From positions 1 to 6,246 of the forward strand of contig JAKAYH010000144.1 in assembly GCA_021826835.1 (NCBI GenBank): a stretch of DNA of 6,246 nt, in the 5' to 3' direction. This document shows, piece after piece, positions 1 to 5,392 of the stretch. The notes below the pieces were generated by a model, which had not been told where the DNA came from, searched no databases, and was given only the letters and a program-made list of their open reading frames with translations. The translations under genes were made by a program, and so were the position numbers. The stretch comes from Thermoplasmata archaeon (lineage in GTDB: Archaea > Thermoplasmatota > Thermoplasmata > Thermoplasmatales > Thermoplasmataceae). Every line of letters begins with the position of its first letter. Position 1 is the first letter of the stretch.

Positions 1-847
1 ATGATGCAGAGTCCAACCAGTTTTCCCAATTTTCAACAAACACTTTCCTCCCCCTTTCATTCAGAAGGATTCCATTTCCTATCGCATGGAAGTGATCATC
101 ATTCGGCCTAATTATTCCCTGTTTTACAAGGCTCAATATGAGTCGATCTACCAAACCCGGCTTGAAAACTTCAGACAGGTCTAATGCCAATGCAAATCTT
201 CCAGACTCTGGAGAATGGTAAAATGGAATAGTTATATTTATAGAAGTCTTTCTCGCTTGAGTTACAAATTCTGAATAGAGCAACGAGTTTCCAAAAGAAA
301 GCAAAGAGTTACCATAATTTGAAGGAGGTCTTTTTTCTCGAGTAATTATTCTGAATTCTTCAGGTAAAAGCTCATCTAACTTAGAGTAGTATACTCTTCT
401 CATTCTAGCTTCTGAAAGCATTAAACTTTCAACGGTATTATCTGTTAAATTAAACGCTATATCTTCTCCACTATTACCAAATTTCTTTAAAAGTGCTATC
501 ATATTCTTCCTAATTCCATTTAATAAATTTTTTGCTATTGCAACTCTTCTCCCATAGTCAGAATATAACAAAGACTGTTTTATGGTCAAATCTCCGCTGA
601 AGTATGCTTCTCTTGGCCAGAAAGATCCTTGGTAATTTCCATAAAAACCAAAGATATGCAGGCAAATATTGTTCTTTACTGCAAGATTCAATGCCCCTGA
701 AGTAATTGTTATACCACCATAAAGATCAAAAGAACTAACATTTTCTACTGGAACTCTAACCATCTTATGGTCTGAACTATCAAATCGAAACACCATCTGA
801 TCAGCGGACAAAGTTCCATTCGAGAAGACATGGTAATTCTTATTCAT
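1..847 (-). CDS. cas1: Cas1 integrase, I-B/I-D-like (C-terminus cut by window edge)
   Basis: Cas1 is the metal-dependent integrase that, with Cas2, inserts new spacers into the CRISPR array. The gene begins at the ATG at 847 and stays open to position 1, giving 282 codons. Members of this branch are usually about 320-330 residues, so some 40-50 residues probably lie beyond the edge. The N-terminus (NKNYHVFSNGTL) and the YGGITITSGALN and FYGNYQGSFWPRE stretches match the I-B/I-D style of Cas1. Expected catalytic residues are present: Glu146 in MLSEARMRRVYY, His211 in PFYHSPESGRFALALD, and Asp223/Glu226 in LALDLSEVFKP. A family-typical SFGNSLLY lies at about 184-191. The start overlaps the cas4 stop as ATGA (844-847), which suggests translational coupling; the nearest SD-like GGAG is a rather distant 11 nt upstream. 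An upstream in-frame GTG at 856 is less likely because GGAG would be only 2 nt away. Cas2 is expected next, outside the window. Identification is firm. Confidence 0.95.
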   Translation of the reverse strand, partial: MNKNYHVFSNGTLSADQMVFRFDSSDHKMVRVPVENVSSFDLYGGITITSGALNLAVKNNICLHIFGFYGNYQGSFWPREAYFSGDLTIKQSLLYSDYGRRVAIAKNLLNGIRKNMIALLKKFGNSGEDIAFNLTDNTVESLMLSEARMRRVYYSKLDELLPEEFRIITREKRPPSNYGNSLLSFGNSLLYSEFVTQARKTSINITIPFYHSPESGRFALALDLSEVFKPGLVDRLILSLVKQGIIRPNDDHFHAIGNGILLNERGRKVFVENWENWLDSAS

Positions 848-1356
848 GCCCAGCACATCTCCATAAACCTGCATCCAGAGCATATAGGAATCATAACAGG
901 TTTGGGACACTCTCCAGCAATAACTTTCAGAATCTCATTATATGCTACATAGACTTTTTCTGGATCTCTTTTGATCTCTATCTTTTTTTTGGTTTGGGGA
1001 AGATGTAAGAAACCAATTGGCTCAGTACCTGTTATCTCAAACATAATTTGCAGATAAAAAAGCAATTGGAGATAATGAGGTTTTGAAGGAGTCTTTCCTT
1101 TCTTAATTTCATGGACTTCCAAATGCCCAGAGTATTCAACATAATCTATTGAGCAAAGACCCTGTATTGTCAATCTTTTTCTGAGTCTGGGTTTTGTCTT
1201 TTCATCTATGTATATACCTATTTGGATATGTTTGTTATCCATACCAACATCAATTCTCTTGCTCGAAAGCCAGAGTCTTGTTTTGCACGAAGCCAAATCA
1301 AAAAAGTGATTTCCTGTAACTCCCCTTTGTTCAGATAAATTGAGACTTTGTTGCAT
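844..1356 (-). CDS. cas4: Cas4 family Fe-S nuclease (RecB-like), spacer acquisition
   Basis: Cas4 trims pre-spacers and helps choose PAM-flanked fragments and their orientation for Cas1-Cas2. The product is 170 residues, a normal size for a compact Cas4. Visible motifs in order are: first cluster cysteine Cys24 in LASCKTRLWL; a His motif near 43 (NKHIQIG); the RecB-like nuclease residues Asp71 (CSIDYVEY) and Glu83-x-Lys85 (HEIKKGK); a QLLFYL motif near 97-102; and C-terminal Cys159, Cys162 and Cys168 (CSGCRFMEMC). With Cys24, these form the expected four-Cys 4Fe-4S ligand set. The start is placed at the ATG at 1356 because GGAGGT (1362-1367) lies exactly 5 nt upstream. A TTG two codons earlier (1362) would fall inside that ribosome binding site. 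The gene begins inside the last 26 bp of cas3' and ends in an ATGA overlap with cas1. All key residues are present, so the enzyme looks intact. Confidence 0.95.
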   Translation of the reverse strand: MQQSLNLSEQRGVTGNHFFDLASCKTRLWLSSKRIDVGMDNKHIQIGIYIDEKTKPRLRKRLTIQGLCSIDYVEYSGHLEVHEIKKGKTPSKPHYLQLLFYLQIMFEITGTEPIGFLHLPQTKKKIEIKRDPEKVYVAYNEILKVIAGECPKPVMIPICSGCRFMEMCWA

Positions 1357-3220
1357 TTTCAACCTCCACAGGTTTTAACATACCAGGAAAAATTATTTTT
1401 ACCACGCTATAAAGTGGTTCAAGGGCTTTCTCAAGATCAAAATTATAACCATCAAATGCATCAAACATGAATTCTTTAACTTTTTTCAAATATAATTCCG
1501 AAAATCTTTGCCTATCTCTCATATCACTTTCAGTAACAACTAACCTCTTAGTTGGTACTGTATAATTAAGCTCAATTGTTGAAGGTACAGATTTAAATGA
1601 TTTTATAAAGTATATAATACCATTTTCTTCATTTATCAAGTCAAAATTGCACCATTTCTTAACCCAGATTATGTCTTCGGAAGTTTTCATAATATCATCA
1701 CCACGCTTCAAGCCAACCGCAACAGACATGGTTTCACCTCGAAAATATCCTATAGAGAGCAGGAAATTATTCCACCAATCGTTCAGATCCTTTAAGTCCT
1801 TAGGATTTGGCTCATAAAGTTTGGATATCTTGTCAACCTCATCATTAAATGATAAAATAGAACCGTAAATCTCAATAATAAGTTTATCTTTCAACTTAAA
1901 AATTGATTGCCTTACTTGTAGTGAAAACTCATTCTTACTGCTTCTTATGGTGCATAATGCCATGAAAGCAGAAAAGTGTCTCTTAATACGGGACAAATAG
2001 ACATCTTTTTCAAATAAAAGTTTTTCAATCTTGGTTATGAAATCACTAAAGTTAGATATTTCATCAGGCAATTTCTTTTCCATATATTCATTAACGTGGA
2101 TGATAATTTCTCCAGCTTTACCTTGTCTTCCTATTCTGCCATATCTCTGTACAAGGTTCTCCCTATAAAGCCCCGGTTCAATATGTGAAATGGACACATC
2201 CAGATTGAGACCCTGTTCTGCGGCGTTCGTTGCAATAATACACCTTTCAGCACCTGTTGATGGCAATTTGTTTATAGCTCTATTAGAAAACCCACTTAAA
2301 TCTTTAATTATTTCCTCATCCAGACCCATATCCAAAAGGATTGATCTTGATATTTCAGCATCAATCTTATGATCAAACAGAAATAGGATTTTACTATCCG
2401 CATTTTTTAATATATTTAGTGTCGAGCTCAAAGAATCCTTAATGGGTAAACTTGTTACTGTAAGCTCTATCGATCCTCTTATACGTCTAGAATTTGGAAT
2501 TTCATGATTCACAGGTTTTACTTCTAAATCTGTATAAGTTATATCCAGTATGGATAGTAATTCCTTTATTTTATGATTGGGTGTTGCTGATGTAAATATG
2601 ACTTTAGGAACTCTTCCAATTAATTTTGTCAGGAATATAAAAGCGCATATTTTGCCAAGCTCCTCCTCAGAATAAACATGGAATTCATCGAATATTATTA
2701 TGTCAATTTCAGAAAAGATGTCAGTTGTATTTCTCATTTTTAGCCAGTTAGTTTTATCATCTCTACGGATATTGTAAAATCCTGTTAAGAAAAGGGCTAT
2801 TACATCAGGATTGGAAATAACAATGTCCATTAAAGAAAAAATCGCTCTTATTCTTTTTTCTCTGTCATATAACGTTAGACCTGAAAATTCCCTTCCGTAT
2901 ATTTTCGCAATTTTAAAATCTTTGAGTTTATTATTTTTAGATATAATTTCATTCATGTCATCATATGTTTGTGAGATGAGAAGGTTGTTTGGTGAAATTA
3001 TAAGTGTTTTATATCTTCTTATGGCCTGACTTGAAGTTGCGGATGGAAGAATAAAAGCGAAGGTTTTTCCAGATGCAGTGGGTGCGTCTATAAATAAGCA
3101 ATCTGTCTCAATTTGCAAAACATCCCTAATCCTTTGCTGAAATTCATGGAGTTTGAATCCGAAAGCCTCTTCTTTGCCATATTCAAGGAATTGAGGAGCT
3201 ATATGAAACGTTTTGCTAAT
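1331..3220 (-). CDS. cas3: Type I-D Cas3' DExH helicase, no HD domain
   Basis: Cas3' is the superfamily 2 helicase that unwinds target DNA for interference; in type I-D the HD nuclease is on Cas10d. From the proposed start the product is 629 residues. Motifs in order are: a Q-motif-like segment LHEFQQRIRD (24-33); Walker A APTASGKT (46-53); motif Ia around LIISPNN (73-79); motif II DEFH (178-181) after IIIF; motif III SAT (211-213); motif IV LFLFDHK (about 279-285); motif V ATNAAEQGLN (330-339); and motif VI QRYGRIGRQG (358-367). A C-terminal accessory region of about 260 residues follows. No HD nuclease motif is seen. The start is uncertain. No in-frame ATG or GTG precedes the helicase core; a TTG at 3118 would put Walker A at residue 12 and remove the Q motif. 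The ATT at 3220 lies 6 nt after AGAGGTGA and 13 bp after csc1, so it is preferred. The 3' end overlaps cas4 by 26 bp. Function is firm; the N-terminus is inferred. Confidence 0.93.
   Translation of the reverse strand: MSKTFHIAPQFLEYGKEEAFGFKLHEFQQRIRDVLQIETDCLFIDAPTASGKTFAFILPSATSSQAIRRYKTLIISPNNLLISQTYDDMNEIISKNNKLKDFKIAKIYGREFSGLTLYDREKRIRAIFSLMDIVISNPDVIALFLTGFYNIRRDDKTNWLKMRNTTDIFSEIDIIIFDEFHVYSEEELGKICAFIFLTKLIGRVPKVIFTSATPNHKIKELLSILDITYTDLEVKPVNHEIPNSRRIRGSIELTVTSLPIKDSLSSTLNILKNADSKILFLFDHKIDAEISRSILLDMGLDEEIIKDLSGFSNRAINKLPSTGAERCIIATNAAEQGLNLDVSISHIEPGLYRENLVQRYGRIGRQGKAGEIIIHVNEYMEKKLPDEISNFSDFITKIEKLLFEKDVYLSRIKRHFSAFMALCTIRSSKNEFSLQVRQSIFKLKDKLIIEIYGSILSFNDEVDKISKLYEPNPKDLKDLNDWWNNFLLSIGYFRGETMSVAVGLKRGDDIMKTSEDIIWVKKWCNFDLINEENGIIYFIKSFKSVPSTIELNYTVPTKRLVVTESDMRDRQRFSELYLKKVKEFMFDAFDGYNFDLEKALEPLYSVVKIIFPGMLKPVEVENATKSQFI
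1362..1367 (-). promoter_or_regulatory. Ribosome binding site of cas4, inside the cas3' 3' end
   Basis: On the minus strand the sequence reads GGAGGT followed by TGAAA and then ATG at 1356. It is a strong Shine-Dalgarno match with a 5 nt spacer. It decides the cas4 start in favour of 1356 over the TTG at 1362. The same bases encode Val-Glu-Val near the Cas3' C-terminus. Confidence 0.8.
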
Positions 3221-3226
3221 AAATGG

Positions 3227-3234
3227 TCACCTCT
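3227..3234 (-). promoter_or_regulatory. Ribosome binding site of cas3', just after csc1
   Basis: On the minus strand AGAGGTGA begins at the last base of the csc1 TGA stop. It matches the archaeal Shine-Dalgarno consensus GGAGGTGA at seven of eight bases. Six nucleotides later comes ATT at 3220, in frame with the helicase and without an intervening stop. No ATG, GTG or TTG lies at a usable distance in that frame. The site is the main argument for translation starting at an AUU codon. Confidence 0.6.
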
Positions 3235-3929
3235 CAATTATATTCTAACAACTCACGTGCCTCCTCTAGCTTAAGCCCCCTCGCGAGGACATATTGGGGC
3301 GAAACCTGTTCGATTTGTATGCTAGAGTTTATTTTCATTATTTTTGCAAGACTTTCCTTTAATTTTTCGGTACCAAGAATTAATGATAATGTGTAAAGGT
3401 TCATAGTTACTTCCTTAAGATGATTATCTTCTACCTGTCTGACTTCTCCAAGACACTCTTTTGTGTTTCCAATTCTAACTGTAAATCTTTTTGGAAATTC
3501 AACCTCTCCATCCTCAAGAAACAATGAAAAAATAAATTTGTTTCCAGGCTCAAGTCCCTGACGTTTTAGCCAGTTCCTCATAGGTGCTCTTGCCGAATCC
3601 GTAATTGCTTTTCCTTGAGGATACCCCTCACTTATGAAACTTGTGGCAATGTCGAAAACTTTTGTAAATTTCACCTGAGATGATGGCTCTAGGATACTTA
3701 ATTTAAAGCCCAAATCCATTATTTCAGCATAATCTGGTTTATGGGAATTATACCCGAATTTAATTTGCTTCAATCCTAGAGTATTATTAATCGCATACAT
3801 CATTGCAATGTCTCCAATCCAAGTAGAAGTTATGGTAGCACCAGCAGCCCCAGATTCTATTCTGCTCCTGTAATATAATGGAGATAGAATGGTCATCTCA
3901 TAATTAATCACTTGCCTCATCTTTCTCAT
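3234..3929 (-). CDS. csc1: Csc1, Cas5-type subunit of the type I-D complex
   Basis: Csc1 is the Cas5-group RAMP protein of type I-D. It is expected to cap the crRNA 5' handle and sit at the foot of the Csc2 backbone near Cas10d. The 231-residue length fits the family. Visible family-like features are the N-terminal strand INYEMTILSPLYYRSR (8-23), a TWIGDIAMMYAI helix (36-47) in place of the usual IGN-type motif, and a KRFTVRIGNTKECLGEV strand pair (147-163) resembling the conserved VRLG region. No catalytic residues are expected. The ATG at 3929 is well placed, 6 nt after AAGGAGG (3936-3942); a second ATG at 3920 would be 15 nt from it. The gene starts within the last 26 bp of csc2, and a ribosome binding site for cas3' begins at its stop codon. 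Csc1 proteins are poorly conserved, so part of the call rests on its place between csc2 and cas3'. Confidence 0.9.
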   Translation of the reverse strand: MRKMRQVINYEMTILSPLYYRSRIESGAAGATITSTWIGDIAMMYAINNTLGLKQIKFGYNSHKPDYAEIMDLGFKLSILEPSSQVKFTKVFDIATSFISEGYPQGKAITDSARAPMRNWLKRQGLEPGNKFIFSLFLEDGEVEFPKRFTVRIGNTKECLGEVRQVEDNHLKEVTMNLYTLSLILGTEKLKESLAKIMKINSSIQIEQVSPQYVLARGLKLEEARELLEYN

Positions 3930-4983
3930 TTTTTTCCTCCTTTTTGTTTTGTACTTTTGCCCTATTCTTTCTCTCTGATTTTTCTGGGTTCACAATGTTT
4001 GCATATTTTATCAGTTCTATTGCATCCTTTTTTAGTGAATTATATATTTCAGACAGGTCGGAAGATGAAAGGTGGTCAATCCATCCTAGAAAATCATTCA
4101 GATCAACTTTAGATATTAATTTCCCTCTTTCTCCCCTTTCCATTAAACTCAGGACATACTCATTTATCATCGCCCTTAATGAATCATTGGTCAACTCATC
4201 ATTCAGTCTCGGTTGAAGATCCCTTGATACTGTGTATGAGGTAATAGGAAGTTCTTCCTCACCGCAGTAAATTCCAACAATATTGTTCTTTATATTTGGA
4301 CCTGTAATGGAGGTTTGAGCCCCGTAACTCCTTTCGCTCAAAGATAGAATTAAGTGAATTATTGACTCTGGAGTTGGATTCTTAATTGTTATGAAAGATG
4401 GGAAAAAGACTCCTGGAAGAATATATTCTGTATTGAAAAGGCTGGTTCTATTCGTTCCAGTGCTTCTATCCCACATTGTACCTGCTTCTGATAGAGAATT
4501 ATGAGTCATTTGCTTAGTAATATCAGGTCTGCCCCTGATACTATAGGAAGAGGAATAGAAGACCCTTGACGGAAGCATTGCCTGACCTGCATCCCCTCCC
4601 TCAACAACACTGTCTCCAAAAATTGCAGAATTTGGATTTCCAAGATAAGAAATTTCCTTAACTTTATTATATTCGTATTGGGGATCAATTACGTTGAACA
4701 TACGACATAGCTTTAGGCCCATCAGTTTCTCCTTTGACTTGAACTTTCTTGCGGGTATTTCCACTATCTCTTTCTCGATTCCAGAATCCAACTGCATTAC
4801 TAGAGTGATAGTAGACTCCGGGTCATCACTTCTGTCTATCATGGGTCCTATTGTCTCTCTCAAAACATAAAGAGTGATAACTCTCCTCTTATTTTGTGCC
4901 ATCGCCGGAATCCCATCTTCATTTTTAGCAAAGCAATTCTCACCGAACTTGGAATAAATATATTCCCTTATATTTTCAATCAT
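3904..4983 (-). CDS. csc2: Csc2, Cas7-type backbone subunit of the type I-D complex
   Basis: Csc2 is the Cas7-group RAMP protein that polymerises along the crRNA spacer to form the I-D filament. The product is 359 residues, in the normal range. The central block is family-typical: YSIRGRPDITKQMTHNSLSE (147-166), GTMWDRSTGTNRTSLFNTEY (168-187), LPGVFFPSFITIKNPTPE (189-206), and the C-terminal signature ERSYGAQTSITGPNIKNNIV (217-236). The first is rich in basic and polar residues and likely contacts RNA or DNA (inferred). The last 26 residues (334-359) are a Lys/Glu-rich, probably disordered tail whose DNA also carries the csc1 ribosome binding site. The ATG at 4983 is chosen because AAGGTGA (4989-4995) lies 5 nt upstream and it overlaps the cas10d stop by 8 bp. 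A TTG at 5031 would add 16 residues but has no such support. Confidence 0.95.
   Translation of the reverse strand: MIENIREYIYSKFGENCFAKNEDGIPAMAQNKRRVITLYVLRETIGPMIDRSDDPESTITLVMQLDSGIEKEIVEIPARKFKSKEKLMGLKLCRMFNVIDPQYEYNKVKEISYLGNPNSAIFGDSVVEGGDAGQAMLPSRVFYSSSYSIRGRPDITKQMTHNSLSEAGTMWDRSTGTNRTSLFNTEYILPGVFFPSFITIKNPTPESIIHLILSLSERSYGAQTSITGPNIKNNIVGIYCGEEELPITSYTVSRDLQPRLNDELTNDSLRAMINEYVLSLMERGERGKLISKVDLNDFLGWIDHLSSSDLSEIYNSLKKDAIELIKYANIVNPEKSERKNRAKVQNKKEEKNEKDEASD
3936..3942 (-). promoter_or_regulatory. Ribosome binding site of csc1, inside the csc2 3' end
   Basis: On the minus strand AAGGAGG is followed by six A residues and the ATG at 3929. It is a strong Shine-Dalgarno sequence with ideal spacing, read at the same time as Lys-Glu-Glu codons of the Csc2 tail. 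It fixes the csc1 start. Confidence 0.8.
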
Positions 4984-5392
4984 TTTCTTCACCTTCTTTC
5001 TTCTCGTTTTGTATTCTTCTCCACTTCTCAATATTATACATCAGGGCAAATTGGTAGATTAAGTCCTTTCTTCTATCATTTGCCGGCATCTTATTTTTAA
5101 ACTCCGATCTCATTAACCCAACAAATGCTTCTGCAAAACCTACACAATGTTGTTTAGCTTCCTTTCCTGGGTATTTACTTTCTCTACTGGCATAAATCCA
5201 AATTGTTCCCGCGATCTTTTCCTTTAAATCCTCGTCGTCATGATTAAGATACTTTATGTACAACTTCATGGACTCTCGAAGCATCCAGGTATTATCATTG
5301 TTAGATTTTGGGCCATTCCTAGAAATGCCACATGCCTCATCAACTACCTTATCCATCCGTTCCTTGTTTAATTCTTTTTTAAATTCTTCCAT
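4976..5392 (-). CDS. Possible internally translated Cas11d small subunit (within cas10d)
   Basis: In studied type I-D systems the small subunit Cas11d is made from an internal start in the 3' part of cas10d. A comparable start here is the in-frame ATG at 5392, preceded by AAGGAG (5404-5409) with an 11 nt spacer. It would yield a 138-residue, mainly helical product starting MEEFKKEL. A second in-frame ATG at 5356 follows AAGGA (5361-5365) by 4 nt and would yield 126 residues. A third at 5620 (214 residues) has no good ribosome binding site. The size and helical nature suit a Cas11-type subunit, but neither spacing is ideal and Shine-Dalgarno-like AAGGA words arise by chance in lysine/glutamate-rich coding DNA. 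This is an inference from family precedent, not an established gene. Confidence 0.35.
   Translation of the reverse strand: MEEFKKELNKERMDKVVDEACGISRNGPKSNNDNTWMLRESMKLYIKYLNHDDEDLKEKIAGTIWIYASRESKYPGKEAKQHCVGFAEAFVGLMRSEFKNKMPANDRRKDLIYQFALMYNIEKWRRIQNEKKEGEEND

Noticed and set aside
3904..3940. The A run of seven at the csc2/csc1 junction as a slippage site making a Csc2-Csc1 fusion
   Set aside because: The run is explained as SD spacer plus the start codon of csc1, and csc1 has its own strong ribosome binding site; no further slippage signal is seen.
170..4059. The 12-base word ttcagacaggtc occurs at 170-181 and at 4048-4059
   Set aside because: Both copies encode an Asp-Leu-Ser-Glu stretch in Cas1 and Csc2 and have unrelated flanks; one chance 12-mer does not make a repeat.
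3912..4216. Two overlapping plus-strand open frames opposite the csc2 end
   Set aside because: Their Phe/Ser/Leu-rich translations mirror the Lys/Glu-rich csc2 tail on the other strand; no independent support.
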